From Trueperella abortisuis (GTDB lineage Bacteria > Actinomycetota > Actinomycetes > Actinomycetales > Actinomycetaceae): a stretch of 64,000 nucleotides of DNA. The notes below the pieces were generated by a model. The model searched no databases and was not told the DNA's origin. It saw only the letters and a list, made by a program, of their open reading frames with translations. The position numbers and the translations under genes are program-made. The number at the start of each line of letters is the position of its first letter. Position 1 is the stretch's first letter. This document shows positions 47,599 through 57,282 of the stretch, piece by piece. Where the stretch lies: assembly GCF_030811095.1 (NCBI RefSeq), contig NZ_JAUSQL010000001.1, forward strand, positions 2,170,001-2,234,000. The letters run 5' to 3'.

Positions 47599-48636
47599 AT
47601 GCCAGAAGGACACTCCATCCACCGACTCGCCCTCGTGCTAGGCGAACTCTTCGCCGGGCAGATCGTGCGCGCCAGCTCGCCGCAGGGCCGATTCACCGCC
47701 GGCGCCGACATCCTCGACGGCTCTCTCATCCTCCCCGCCCAGGCCTGGGGCAAGCACCTTTTCGTGCCGTTCGTGGTGGGAGGTCAGAACGCCGGAGCCG
47801 GAAGCGGACGCGCCGGCGAGCACGCAACGCAGCTTCCCGATGCCGCACTGGACCCAGATCTCCTATGGCTCCACGTACACCTGGGCCTATACGGCCGTTG
47901 GGTTTTCAACGGCGACGCCGCCTTCCTCTCCTCTCGCCTCCTCGGGGCGCCCCACATCCTCATCGGCGAGGAGGCCACCGAGTTGCGGGCAGCGGCGCCC
48001 ACCGCCATTCACGTGACCGGGCCGGCCACCACTCGCGCCTCCGGGCCCGGAAACCACGACGTCGAAGCTTGGCGCCCGCCGGCACCGCGCGGCGCGGTTC
48101 GCCTGCGTCTCCTCACCGAGCACGGCTCGGCCGACCTGTCCGGCCCGAACCAGTGTGCGATCAAGACGGGCGACGAGGTGGCCGCCGTCGTCGGCCGGCT
48201 CGGTCCCGATCCGCTACGCAACGCTCCCGGCGACCGCGAGCGCTTCATCGAGCTGGTCCGCGCACGGCGCTCGCCGGTGGGCGCGCTCGTCATGAACCAA
48301 TCTGTAGCGGCCGGCCCGGGCAACATCTACCGCGCAGAGTCGCTCTTCCGCGCCGGAATCCACCCCTACCGGGTGGGCGCGCGGGTCGGCGTCGGCAGGC
48401 TCGCCGACCTCTGGGACGACCTCGTCTCCCTCATGGGCGACGGTCTCACCCGCGGAACCATCCGCACCATCTCCCCCGAGCTTGCGCCCGCCGAGCCTCT
48501 CCCCGGTGACCCCGAAGCCTCCCGCTTCGCCGTCTACCACAGGCAGGGCCGGACCTGCCTGCGCTGTGGAGCCACGGTACGCGAAGCGGAGATGCAGGGA
48601 CGGCGCCTGTTCTGGTGCCCAGGCTGCCAGCATTAG
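47599..48636 (+). CDS. nei: Fpg/Nei family DNA glycosylase (endonuclease VIII type)
   Basis: 345 residues. Starts MPEGHSIHRLA; the N-terminal Pro and Glu are the catalytic residues and MPEGH is typical of Nei rather than Fpg (MPELPE). The H2TH domain is at about 220-290 (PVGALVMNQSVAAGPGNIYRAE) and the zinc finger (CLRCGAT...WCPGCQH) closes the protein. Removes oxidised pyrimidines and cleaves the AP site. About 55 residues longer than E. coli Nei, with inserts rich in Gly/Ala (near residues 62-75 and 140-155). Confidence 0.93.
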   Translation: MPEGHSIHRLALVLGELFAGQIVRASSPQGRFTAGADILDGSLILPAQAWGKHLFVPFVVGGQNAGAGSGRAGEHATQLPDAALDPDLLWLHVHLGLYGRWVFNGDAAFLSSRLLGAPHILIGEEATELRAAAPTAIHVTGPATTRASGPGNHDVEAWRPPAPRGAVRLRLLTEHGSADLSGPNQCAIKTGDEVAAVVGRLGPDPLRNAPGDRERFIELVRARRSPVGALVMNQSVAAGPGNIYRAESLFRAGIHPYRVGARVGVGRLADLWDDLVSLMGDGLTRGTIRTISPELAPAEPLPGDPEASRFAVYHRQGRTCLRCGATVREAEMQGRRLFWCPGCQH

Positions 48637-48660
48637 TCCGCGGCGTCTGAGTCCGCCGGC

Positions 48661-48688
48661 CCCCGGCACGAATACCCCGGCACGAATA
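48661..48688 (+). repeat. Two 14-bp perfect tandem repeats
   Basis: ccccggcacgaata at 48661-48674 and again at 48675-48688, followed by a partial copy. It lies in the 234-base gap between nei and the antitoxin-like gene, where no other gene is visible. Confidence 0.7.
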
Positions 48689-48870
48689 CCTGGGCACGCA
48701 GCCCCACGGCCGCAGACTCCGCAACAAAGCCGCCCGCACGTGCGAGTGTGCAACTGGCACCAGCACCCCCTTCACTCACGGCGCAATCCTGCCCTTTTCC
48801 TCGTTCTCGGCACTCGCTAGGATGTTGGTAACCGGGTGAACCGGCGTCACCGAAGAGAAGGGCGGACCAC

Positions 48871-49083
48871 ATGGGTATTTTTGACAAGGCCAAGGAAATG
48901 CTCACCAGCGACCAGGCGGAGGAGTACTCGGACAAGGCCCTCGACCAGGCGGAGAAGTTCGTCAAGGACAAGGTGGGCGCCGAGCACGCCGACAAAATTG
49001 CACGAGCCCGCGATGAGATCGATGCCCGCGTGGGCAACGAGAGCTCAATCGCAGCTCAGTCCCCGGTTGCAGACGAGTCGTAG
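48871..49083 (+). CDS. Small MT0933/Rv0909-type antitoxin-like protein
   Basis: 70 residues: MGIFDKAKEMLTSDQAEEYS, DKALDQAEKFVKDKVGAEHADKI..., a single amphipathic helical protein resembling the 'antitoxin MT0933 family' (F-D-K-A-K, D-x-A-E-x-F-V-K-D-K, Y/H-A-D-K-I). gaagggcgg upstream is a possible ribosome site. No toxin gene is adjacent (neighbours are nei and gluQ), so a toxin-antitoxin role is doubtful here; many Actinobacteria carry such singletons. Confidence 0.7.
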   Translation: MGIFDKAKEMLTSDQAEEYSDKALDQAEKFVKDKVGAEHADKIARARDEIDARVGNESSIAAQSPVADES

Positions 49084-49097
49084 CATTCTTTAGCCGG

Positions 49098-49128
49098 GTG
49101 GGGCGCGGACCGTGGGTCCGCGCCCCAC
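49098..49128. terminator. Hairpin after the antitoxin-like gene
   Basis: Perfect 13-bp stem (gtggggcgcggac / gtccgcgccccac) with a five-base loop, followed by ttgtat. Between convergent genes. Confidence 0.7.
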
Positions 49129-49239
49129 TTGTATGCCCATTCGAGAGCGCGCGCATGAAGCGGGCGATTCGGCTCAGAAATGGGCGGTCAGGGACAAGGC
49201 CGCCAACCGGCCGACCTTTCCACGCACCCCAGATGGGCG

Positions 49240-50145
49240 TCAGGGACAGGAGTGTGGCTCGCGCTCGAGCGCTGCGACATCTAAGAGCCAGGGTTCGCGC
49301 GGGATCGCCTCCGGCACGATGTCGTCCGCGCCGGCGTCCGCCGGCAAGCCAAGAGACTCGAGGAGCAGTGCGCGAACCGCCTCGGGCCGCCAGCCAAGAT
49401 CGGCCAGGGTCACCGCTCCATCGCGCTTGGCCAGCCGCACTCCGTCAAGATTGAGCACTAGTGGTACGTGGATATACTCGGGACTCGTATAGCCGAGAAG
49501 GCGCTGGAGGTAGACCTGACGTGGAGTAGAGGGCAGGAGGTCGTCACCGCGGACGATCTGTGTGACGCCGTAGTCCCCATCGTCCACGACGGAGACGAAG
49601 TTGTAGGAATAGGTGCCGTCGCCGCGGCGGATCACGAAATCGTCGACAGCACCGACGTATCGGCCGGCCAGCCGGTCGGTCACCTCAAGCTCGACGACGT
49701 CAGTCCGCAGCCGGTAGGCGGGACCGCGGTTCATCCCCGCGAGCTTGGCACGGCCGGCTTCCCTTTCCGCCTCGCTCAACTCACGGCACGTGCCCGGGTA
49801 AGCTCCCGGCGGCCGGTGGGGTGCGGCGGCCACCTCGGACAGTTCGCGTCGGGTGCAGTAACACTCGTAGAGGAGGCCGCGGGCGGCGAGCCCTGCGAAG
49901 ATCTGGTCGTAGCGGGCGGTGCGAGTGGATTGGTAGAGGACGTCGCCATCCCAGTCGACCCCGATCGCCGCAAGGTCGGCGAGCTGGCGTTCGTAGTACT
50001 GGGGCCGGGCCCGGTCGTCGAGATCCTCCATCCGCATGTGGAAGCCTAGGCCCGCGCGGCGGGCAAAGCCCCAGGCGAGCAAGGCGGTTCGAAGGTTTCC
50101 AAGATGAAGGTCGCCCGTGGGCGAGGGTGCATAGCGGCCGGTCAC
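49240..50145 (-). CDS. gluQ: Glutamyl-Q tRNA(Asp) synthetase
   Basis: 301 residues, truncated GluRS-like enzyme that lacks the anticodon-binding domain. APSPTGDLHLGNLRTALL at residues 6-23 is the HIGH region (HLGN), and LAKRDGAVTLADLG is the KMSKS-like loop. Zinc-site Cys are visible (CYCTRREL and GTCREL). It glutamylates queuosine of tRNA(Asp); if queuosine synthesis genes exist they lie elsewhere. Normal length. Confidence 0.92.
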   Translation of the reverse strand: MTGRYAPSPTGDLHLGNLRTALLAWGFARRAGLGFHMRMEDLDDRARPQYYERQLADLAAIGVDWDGDVLYQSTRTARYDQIFAGLAARGLLYECYCTRRELSEVAAAPHRPPGAYPGTCRELSEAEREAGRAKLAGMNRGPAYRLRTDVVELEVTDRLAGRYVGAVDDFVIRRGDGTYSYNFVSVVDDGDYGVTQIVRGDDLLPSTPRQVYLQRLLGYTSPEYIHVPLVLNLDGVRLAKRDGAVTLADLGWRPEAVRALLLESLGLPADAGADDIVPEAIPREPWLLDVAALEREPHSCP

Positions 50146-50238
50146 GGCGCCAGTCTACCGCGCCCTACCCCGTTTACGGCTGATTGACGCTAGCGCTACG
50201 CGGCCCGCTCCTCGTCGTGCCGCGAGGCGCGCCCTCAT

Positions 50239-50310
50239 CGCCGGGCTCCTTGTCCGCCGGTCCGCCGGGGTCGTTCTCCGCCGGCCCGCCGGGCTCGTTG
50301 TCCGCCGGCC
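50239..50310 (-). repeat. Three tandem 24-bp units
   Basis: 50239-50262, 50263-50286 and 50287-50310, each of the type cgccggg(c/g)tc(c/g)tt(g/c)tccgccgg. The left arm has two units. The extra unit accounts exactly for the 24-base length difference of the arms. Confidence 0.8.
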
Positions 50311-50332
50311 CGGTGCCGGGTGGTGAGTGTGG

Positions 50333-50362
50333 GTGTGGGCCCGGAAAACTCCGGGCCCACAC
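50333..50362 (-). terminator. Hairpin downstream of nuclease gene
   Basis: 13-bp stem with an aaac/gttt loop, same as 3703-3732. A second hairpin with one mismatch lies nearer the stop at 50378-50403. Confidence 0.6.
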
Positions 50363-50412
50363 GTACCTAGCATGGCGGGCAGGACCCATTCGTGGGCCCT
50401 GCCACCGGTCCG

Positions 50413-53400
50413 CTAACTGATCGCAACCATCGCCTGCCAGCCATGGCCAACCTGGCGGGCAACACCCCACCAGCCATTGGTCTGGTTCTTGTAGGCAAAC
50501 ATCTTCCCATCCTCGCGGATACCGATCAGATCAAGGCGCCCATCACCATCGACATCACCAGGAACACTGCTTTGAACAAAGTGATCCCAGCCATGACCAA
50601 TCCGGCCCACACCATAGACCCCACCATCAGCACTACCCGCATAGGCATACATCGAACCATCAGCCGCAATCGCCACCAGGTCACTGTAAGAGCTGCCCAC
50701 GAACTGGCCCGGGGCCAAAATCGTGGTCATCGCCGACCAGCCATGACCAATCTTCGTCCCCCCAAACAAGCCACCATCACCGACCTGGTAACGGTACAAG
50801 TCACCACTAGCCACCTCACGGGCCACCACATAATCCGCGCTCGAGGCACCAAGCTTGCCGGCATAGACAATATTGTCCATACCATTCCAGCCATGGCCCG
50901 CCTGAACGCCCTTAGTCAAGAACCCATCACCTCGCGAGTGGAAGTAGTACAGGTCCCCGTTGTCGTAGCGCACCAGGAGGTCGGCGCGCAGGTCGCCGTC
51001 AAGGTCCCGGATCGCGCTGATGTGTGTGATCGGCCGCTCGGCGCAGCCCACGATGCCCTTATGGTAGAACCCACCCGTGCCATCGTTGACGTAGAAATGG
51101 ATAGCCCCAGACTCATCTACCGACCACAAGTCAGCAAAACGATCACCCGTAGCATCACCCAACACGCCACTCCCGCGCGCCGGCGACACCGGACGATCCA
51201 TCACCTGACACTGCCCCGGCTCAGGCTCGGGCTCCGGCTCAGGTTCCGGAACCACTGCCTTCGCCTGGAACTCCCAGGACGTTGTCGCGCCCTCAGCTAG
51301 GACAAACCCAGCCTTAGCCTCAGCCGTGACCGTCACCGTTTGGCCAGGCTCGACCGCCACCGTGCCAGTAACGATCTCACCGCCAACGCGGTATGCCACT
51401 CCATCAACCGACGGAACCGTCACTACACCAGAATCCTCATTGAAACTCGGGGCGACAGGCGTCACCTGCATCGGCTTGCCGAGGATGTTGAGGTTGATCT
51501 TGATCGGGTCGTGGTCCGAGGAACGGAACGCCGTCGTGTCGTAGAGATCCTTGTACTTGATGTTGTAGTTGTAGCGCGAGTACTCGAAGGCGAGCGGCTC
51601 GTCCGCGTTGATGACCCAGACGCCGCCGCCGGCTACAAGCTCATAGGCCTTCTCGTTGGCGAACACGTGGTCGAGTGAACCGTGGTAGCCGGAGAACTGG
51701 TAGGTCTGCTGGTCCGGTGCGAGTTCGGCGGCGAGGTCGGTGTAGTGGGCGCTCTTGATCGTGAGGACCGGGTCCTCGGCCGAGTAGGCGTTGAAGTCGC
51801 CAAGCAGGAAGACCGGCTTGCCAGCGAACTGTTCGTCCACCCATACGAGGAGGGCCTGGGCCTGCTTCACGCGCAGCTTGTTGTTGTTACCCTGGTAAGC
51901 GTCGGTATCCGAGCTGTTGGCAAGGCTGCCCTTGGACTTGAAGTGATTCGCGACAGCGACAAACGACTTACCCGAGGCCTTGCCGCTACCGTCCAGAGCC
52001 TGGAACTCCTGTGCCAGCGGCTCGCGCGCGTAACCGGTGAAGTCCTTGTTGCCGATGAGGATCTTGGACTCGCCCACCGGCTCGACCTTCGCGGGCTGGT
52101 AGATGAACGCGAGGCGGATGGCGTCCTCACTCGCGGGAACCTGCGACGGGGACTTGACGGCGGCCCACTTCTCCGTGCCGGCCGACTTGTTGAGCTCGGC
52201 GACAAGCTTGTTAAGGGCGGCGTCGCGATCCTTGTTGAACCGCTTGGAATTCTCGATCTCCTCGAGGCCAACCACGCTCGCATCGAGCTGGTTGATCGCG
52301 GTGACGATCTTGTCCTGCTGACGCTTGAGGTTTTCGGCGTCGGCGGCGCCACGGGCGTCGCAGCCCTTCGCGGTAATCAGGTTTCCTTCACGATCGGCGT
52401 AGCCCTTGCAATTCAGCTGGTCACCCGTGGTGATGAAGTAATTCAATACGTTGAAGGTGGCTAGCGATAGGTCGCCGCTGTTTGCGGGAGCGGCAGGACG
52501 CTCGTTGTTGGAGAACGACACCCAGGTAGAGGAATTGTCGGTGAAGTTCTCCTCGGTGCCTTCCACGTTGATCGGTTCGGTGGGCTGGATCTTCCACGTG
52601 TTGTCACGGTAGTCGATAATCATCGGCTTCTTGAACGTCACATGGGCGCCTGCGCGCGCGGGGGTCTTGACGTCGAGGTAAGACACCGGGATTCGGTGGT
52701 TCTTGTAGCGGAAGTTGACCAGATCGTAGGAGATGCCGTCGTCGAGGTTGACGAGCTTGGCCTCGTTGTCGGCGTTAAGCTTGGCGATCTCGGTGGGGTT
52801 CTGGTTCGGGTTGTAGACGTCGGAGGGTTGGCGCAGGGGCTCCGTGCCGGGGGTAAGGCCGAGCTCGCCCCACCGCGCCGTGAAGATGGTCTTGTTCTTG
52901 CTGGTGTTGTTCTGCAGGTAGTTGTTCGTGATCGTCATCGGCGCCTGGATATCGACCAGCATGCCCTCGTACTTCTCACGGGCCTCGTTGCCCACCGGGA
53001 ACGTGTCGAGAACCACTGGGGTGGGGACCACGACGTTCGTGTTGTCCAGTTTCTCCACAGCCGTGAGGTTCGCGATCTGGGTCAAGTTGTAATACTCGGT
53101 CGCCGTGCCGCTCACGCGCACGAAATCGCCCTTGGCTAGGTTCTTGGCGAACTTCAGGCCGCCGTCGTGGACGAAGATGCCGTGCGAGGCCTTGCCCTCA
53201 TGGGTGGCGCCAGTGCCCGCCGTCTGTATGTAGAAGCCACTGAAACCGCCCGTGGTGTAGAGCGCCGTGATGACGCCCTCGGTCGTCACAACCTCCCCGT
53301 TCAGCGGGGTCGACTCGCCCTCACCTTGGATATCCGCGATGGCCGTGATCTTCGCGGGCTGCGGCTCCGGACTGGGATCCGTATCACCGCTCGGTTCTGG

Positions 53401-54000
53401 ACTCGGATCGGGGTCGACCGCCCCCGAACCAGTCATCGTGTGCTTGCCAAGGTCGGAGATGTCGTCCTTGGGCATCGTGTTCCACTCGATCGTCGCGTCG
53501 AACGCGTCATTGGGGTTCGTGTCGCCCGCGGTCACGGCGGGCTTGCGGATGAGAGTCTTATCTTTGCCGTATTCAGTCGAATCGCCGATCTTGCCGAGGG
53601 AATCGACCACCTGGTCGCCCTTCTTCAGCACGAGCACGTCGTCGCCGTTGAAGTTGGCAACGGCGCTGGGCAGAACGGTCAGCGACGAATCGTGGATGTT
53701 GGCCTGGGAATGAGCAAGCACGAATGTCCTACCCGGCGCGAGCACCGACGACAGCGTCTGCTTGCTGCCCGTCGTGGTCGCGCCGTTTGAATAAAGCTCG
53801 ACCGTGTACTGGCTGAGATCGATCTCGGAATTCGTGCCGTTGTACAGCTCGATGTACTTATTCTGGTGCGAGCCCTCAACATATTCGCTGATGATGAGGT
53901 CAGTGGCGCCCGCGGATTCCGCCTGCGCCGGCAGCGTGGCCAGCGGCACGGCAAGCACCGTTGCGGCAAGGGCCGCGATCAGTGAATGTCTACGTTTCAA
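50413..54000 (-). CDS. Secreted ExeM/NucH-like extracellular endonuclease with C-terminal propeller
   Basis: 1195 residues. Signal peptide (SLIAALAATVLAVPLATLPAQA), lamin-tail domain (~32-195, LIISEYVEGSHQNKYIELYN), an acidic Pro linker, OB-fold region (~215-330, GEVVTTEGVITALYTTGGFS), then the exonuclease-endonuclease-phosphatase domain (~510-845: LATFNVLNYF, VVGLEEIEN, VANHFKSKGS, LLGDFNAYSAEDP, GSLDHVFA, RSSDHDPI). A short Ig-like segment precedes the C-terminal propeller (about 925-1195) shared with the sialidase. Likely degrades extracellular DNA, for example in biofilm or neutrophil traps. No LPxTG. Confidence 0.92.
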   Translation of the reverse strand: MKRRHSLIAALAATVLAVPLATLPAQAESAGATDLIISEYVEGSHQNKYIELYNGTNSEIDLSQYTVELYSNGATTTGSKQTLSSVLAPGRTFVLAHSQANIHDSSLTVLPSAVANFNGDDVLVLKKGDQVVDSLGKIGDSTEYGKDKTLIRKPAVTAGDTNPNDAFDATIEWNTMPKDDISDLGKHTMTGSGAVDPDPSPEPSGDTDPSPEPQPAKITAIADIQGEGESTPLNGEVVTTEGVITALYTTGGFSGFYIQTAGTGATHEGKASHGIFVHDGGLKFAKNLAKGDFVRVSGTATEYYNLTQIANLTAVEKLDNTNVVVPTPVVLDTFPVGNEAREKYEGMLVDIQAPMTITNNYLQNNTSKNKTIFTARWGELGLTPGTEPLRQPSDVYNPNQNPTEIAKLNADNEAKLVNLDDGISYDLVNFRYKNHRIPVSYLDVKTPARAGAHVTFKKPMIIDYRDNTWKIQPTEPINVEGTEENFTDNSSTWVSFSNNERPAAPANSGDLSLATFNVLNYFITTGDQLNCKGYADREGNLITAKGCDARGAADAENLKRQQDKIVTAINQLDASVVGLEEIENSKRFNKDRDAALNKLVAELNKSAGTEKWAAVKSPSQVPASEDAIRLAFIYQPAKVEPVGESKILIGNKDFTGYAREPLAQEFQALDGSGKASGKSFVAVANHFKSKGSLANSSDTDAYQGNNNKLRVKQAQALLVWVDEQFAGKPVFLLGDFNAYSAEDPVLTIKSAHYTDLAAELAPDQQTYQFSGYHGSLDHVFANEKAYELVAGGGVWVINADEPLAFEYSRYNYNIKYKDLYDTTAFRSSDHDPIKINLNILGKPMQVTPVAPSFNEDSGVVTVPSVDGVAYRVGGEIVTGTVAVEPGQTVTVTAEAKAGFVLAEGATTSWEFQAKAVVPEPEPEPEPEPGQCQVMDRPVSPARGSGVLGDATGDRFADLWSVDESGAIHFYVNDGTGGFYHKGIVGCAERPITHISAIRDLDGDLRADLLVRYDNGDLYYFHSRGDGFLTKGVQAGHGWNGMDNIVYAGKLGASSADYVVAREVASGDLYRYQVGDGGLFGGTKIGHGWSAMTTILAPGQFVGSSYSDLVAIAADGSMYAYAGSADGGVYGVGRIGHGWDHFVQSSVPGDVDGDGRLDLIGIREDGKMFAYKNQTNGWWGVARQVGHGWQAMVAIS

Positions 54001-54172
54001 CAGAGTGTCCCTTCGTGTGGTGGGTCATGCGTGTTTGCACGCCTTAGTCACGACAATATTGACCGTCTCCGACAAATTCGTGTCCGTGCGGTTAACACCG
54101 TTGTTCCCTGAGGCATCTAACAAGCTTACACGCTGGCAAACGAACTATAAGATGAAATTGGGAAGGACTTAT

Positions 54173-54913
54173 ATGGACATATTTCGCCACGGCGTCGCCA
54201 TCATTGGTGCCGGTCTCATGGGCCTGTCGCTTGCCGAACGCCTCATTTCCATCGGCACGACGCCGTACGTCGCCGCGCGTCGTCCCGCCGCCGAACTTGC
54301 CGCCACGCTGGGCACGCAAGCCCGCGCGATCGACGTCGCCGACATCGCGGATCTTCCCCCGAAGGCCCCGGTTTTCCTCGCCATCCCGCTCTCCGCACTC
54401 GAGACGATCCCCGCCGCCGCGCTCGACGGGCGGCTCGCGATCGACGTCGCGAACTATTGGCCGCGGCTCGACGCCGCCGGCCGTTTTGCCCAGGATCCGC
54501 GCGGGACGAGTCTGGTCACGCAGGAGCTGTTTCCCGCAACGCGCGTCGTCAAGACGCTCAACCACCTGGCATACTCGGATCTTTCTTTTGACGCGCGCCC
54601 TTCCTCCGCCGACTACCGCCGCGGGCAGTGCGTTGCCGCCGACGACGCCGAGGCCCGGTTTGCGGCCGCGCTAATCGTCGACGCGCTCGGGTTTGCACCG
54701 GTAGACGCCGGGGCGCTGGCGAATGGACGGCTATTTGGGCCGGGTACGCAGATCTTCAACGGCGGCTGGCGGACGGCGGAGCAGCTGACCCGCATTTTGC
54801 GCCGGCTCGGTGATCACCAAGCCGCGCCCTTTGACCTGGGCGAGCACGGAGATTGCCCTGGGCGCGAGCGGCAAAGTGGGAGTTCGGAAAAATATGTCGG
54901 TGGGGCGAATTAG
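54173..54913 (+). CDS. NAD(P)-binding reductase, F420-dependent NADP oxidoreductase (NPdF) type
   Basis: 246 residues from ATG 54173 with gggaagga eight bases upstream. The N-terminal Rossmann motif is GVAIIGAGLMGLSLAERLIS, followed by LGTQARAIDVADIADLPPKA and FLAIPLSALETIP, and TRVVKTLNHLAYSDLSFDAR. This is the 'NADP oxidoreductase, coenzyme F420-dependent' superfamily, broad and without clear substrate here; the F420 dependence cannot be inferred from the fold alone. Divergent from the nuclease; nine bases before the next gene. Confidence 0.75.
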   Translation: MDIFRHGVAIIGAGLMGLSLAERLISIGTTPYVAARRPAAELAATLGTQARAIDVADIADLPPKAPVFLAIPLSALETIPAAALDGRLAIDVANYWPRLDAAGRFAQDPRGTSLVTQELFPATRVVKTLNHLAYSDLSFDARPSSADYRRGQCVAADDAEARFAAALIVDALGFAPVDAGALANGRLFGPGTQIFNGGWRTAEQLTRILRRLGDHQAAPFDLGEHGDCPGRERQSGSSEKYVGGAN

Positions 54914-54922
54914 GATGAGGGC

Positions 54923-57010
54923 ATGACGATGTTCGATTCGATGGAAAGCTTCATTGCGCAGCCGCGCGTGACCTCGCTTGTGACGAAGCACGGGCGCACG
55001 GTCGCCACCGTGGCGCGCCTGTCCAAGAAGAAGGATAAGTATGTCTCCACGCTGGTGGATATCACTGGCGCCGCGCCACGCACGCTCACCCGTTCGGCGA
55101 AGGGTGAGGGTCTGATGGAGATCGGCGAGCGCGGGGAGATCTATTTCACGTCTGGGCGTGATGACGACGGCGGCGAGGGCGAGTCGAACGCACTCTGGAT
55201 GCTCCCGCCTGCCGGGGAGGCGCGGGTGGTGCTACGCACGCCGGGCGAGATCGCCTCGGTGTCGGCCGAGGGTGGCAAGCTACTGCTCACGGTGGCGGTC
55301 TTCCCCGGCCGCTCACTGGAGGAGGACGCGCAGCTTGTGGCCAAGCGTAAGGAACGCGGCGTCAGTGCGATCCTGCATGAGGGCTTCCCCGTGCGTTTCT
55401 GGGATCACGACCTCGGGCCGGCCTACCCGCAGCTTTTCATCGCGGACGCTCCGCAGCTGGAGGACTTCTCACCCGAGGGGCCGGCGGCTTTCGGCGAGGC
55501 GGGCGCCGGTGACAGCGCAGGCCATGGCGATGGCTCGGGCGGCGCGGGCAATGATACAGCGGAGGGCGCGGCGAAACTGCCTGCCTCGGAGCTGACGCTT
55601 CGCCCCGTCGCAACGCCTCCGGGCCGACTCCAGGATGCGAGGCTCTCCCCGGACGGCGCACGGGCGCTGGTGACGATCGGAAAGACGGTCAAGGATTCCA
55701 CCGAGGAGGTCTCCTCGGTGTGGGAGATCGAGTTGGCCCCGGGCGAGGCGCGCGAGGTGGCGATTGCCCCGCGTGAGCGGGAGGATGCACCCAACCATCT
55801 GTCCTATTCGGGAGGTTGCTATTCGCCGGACGGGACGAAGGCGATTGTCTTCGCGGAGTCGGGCAACGTTGACGGCCAACCGCTGCAGTTCTGGGCACAG
55901 GTCTGGGATCGAGCCAGCGGCGAGCACACGCGAGTGAATTTTGACGACTGGCCAAGCGATATCGCGTGGCTGAGTGAGTCCTCCTTCGTGCTCGGCGCCC
56001 CGCGGAGGGGCCGGCAATCCCTTTACGTGGTGGACCTGGCAGGCGACTCGGTCTCGCTTTTGACGGAGGACGACTTCGCATACACGAACATGGGCGTGCG
56101 CGACGGGGCGATCTACGCCCTACGCTCGGCGATTAATCGGCCGCCCAGCCCGGTGCACGTGGCGCTGGACGGCACGGTCACGGAGCTCGCGCAGCTCACC
56201 CCGGTCGTCGAGGCTCCGGGCCGGCTTGACGAGGTGACGGCCCGCGGCGAGGACGGCACGCAGGTGCGTGCCTGGCTCTGGTTGCCGGAGGGTGCCGGCG
56301 CGGCGGAACCCGCTCCCCTGCTCGTTTTCGTCCATGGTGGCCCGTGGGGCACGTGGAACGACTGGACGTGGCGATGGAACCCCGGTCCGTTCGTTGCCAA
56401 GGGCTACGCCGTACTCCTGCCGGACCCTGCGATCTCTACCGGGTATGGCCAGCACATGATCGACCGCGGCAATGACGCGATCGGGGATGCTCCCTACACC
56501 GATATCCTCGCGCTCGTCGGCGCGGCGGAGGCCCGCGCTGACGTTTCGGGGAAGCGCACCGCCCTGCTCGGCGGTTCCTACGGCGGATACATGGCTAACT
56601 GGATGGCAGGCCACACGGGCACCCGATTCTCCTGCATCGTCAGCCACGCCTCGCTATGGAACGTCGGTCAGATGGCAGGCACCACCGACAACGGCGGCTG
56701 GTACGAGTGGATGATGCCCTCCCAGGAGGCGATCTACTCCCCGCACCGCTTCGCAGACCAGATCGAGGTGCCGATGCTCATCATCCACGGGGATCGCGAC
56801 TACCGCGTGCCGATCTCGCAGAGCCACGCACTGTGGCAGGCCCTTAACCGGGTGGCGAAGGTGCGCGGGCACAAGTTCCTCTACTTCCCTGATGAGAACC
56901 ACTGGGTGCTCAAGCCCTCGAACTCGCTCGTGTGGTACCAAACCGTCATGGCCTTCGTGGATGAACACGTGCTCGGCAAGGATTGGCACACGCCCGAGTT
57001 GCTCGGCTAA
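54923..57010 (+). CDS. S9-family prolyl oligopeptidase-like serine peptidase
   Basis: 695 residues. A beta-propeller N-terminal half (~1-420) is followed by an alpha/beta-hydrolase domain: VFVHGGPWGTWNDW, GGSYGGYMANW with the nucleophile Ser (G-x-S-x-G, ~553), the acidic HGDRDYRVPIS (~619) and the His in PDENHWVLKP (~653). No signal peptide, so it is cytoplasmic. Probably acyl-aminoacyl peptidase or dipeptidyl type (S9C). A Gly/Ala-rich insert near residues 190-215 is unusual. A gaggg site precedes the ATG. Confidence 0.9.
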   Translation: MTMFDSMESFIAQPRVTSLVTKHGRTVATVARLSKKKDKYVSTLVDITGAAPRTLTRSAKGEGLMEIGERGEIYFTSGRDDDGGEGESNALWMLPPAGEARVVLRTPGEIASVSAEGGKLLLTVAVFPGRSLEEDAQLVAKRKERGVSAILHEGFPVRFWDHDLGPAYPQLFIADAPQLEDFSPEGPAAFGEAGAGDSAGHGDGSGGAGNDTAEGAAKLPASELTLRPVATPPGRLQDARLSPDGARALVTIGKTVKDSTEEVSSVWEIELAPGEAREVAIAPREREDAPNHLSYSGGCYSPDGTKAIVFAESGNVDGQPLQFWAQVWDRASGEHTRVNFDDWPSDIAWLSESSFVLGAPRRGRQSLYVVDLAGDSVSLLTEDDFAYTNMGVRDGAIYALRSAINRPPSPVHVALDGTVTELAQLTPVVEAPGRLDEVTARGEDGTQVRAWLWLPEGAGAAEPAPLLVFVHGGPWGTWNDWTWRWNPGPFVAKGYAVLLPDPAISTGYGQHMIDRGNDAIGDAPYTDILALVGAAEARADVSGKRTALLGGSYGGYMANWMAGHTGTRFSCIVSHASLWNVGQMAGTTDNGGWYEWMMPSQEAIYSPHRFADQIEVPMLIIHGDRDYRVPISQSHALWQALNRVAKVRGHKFLYFPDENHWVLKPSNSLVWYQTVMAFVDEHVLGKDWHTPELLG

Positions 57011-57090
57011 GCCCGGCGCGGGTGCGCGTACCGGCCGGAGTGCTGGGGCGTGTACCGGCGGAGTGCAGGGGCTGGATAGGCCAAATAGGT

Positions 57091-57145
57091 AGGTGCCGCG
57101 CCGCGCGGGGTTCAGGTCGAAGCCGAACCCCGCGCGGCGGCACCT
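57091..57145. terminator. Long bulged hairpin after the S9 peptidase gene
   Basis: Left arm 57091-57113 and right arm 57125-57145 pair over about 21 bp with one 2-nt bulge (aggtgccg-cg-ccgcgcggggttc). No sequence link to the palindrome family A-C. 57011-57282 otherwise holds only the promoter region of the phosphodiesterase gene. Confidence 0.6.
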
Positions 57146-57282
57146 TCTACGCCGAACATCATTTCGTCGAATTGACCGCTTTATGCACCTTTTCTCATCG
57201 TGGCGACATCGGTAAAAGCGCGGCTCACTGCACGGTTATGCTGAGTCAGTCATTTTTCGTCGTTCCACAAAGGAGTGTGAAC

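Larger units (their letters stand above)
50238..51237 (-). repeat. Right arm of the ~1-kb inverted repeat (partner 2828-3803)
   Basis: Read on the minus strand it is the 3' end of the nuclease gene plus hairpins and a 24-bp tandem repeat, matching the left arm. The patch 50534-50602 differs at about 17 of 71 positions from its partner while the neighbouring coding segments I compared are identical. Confidence 0.9.
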
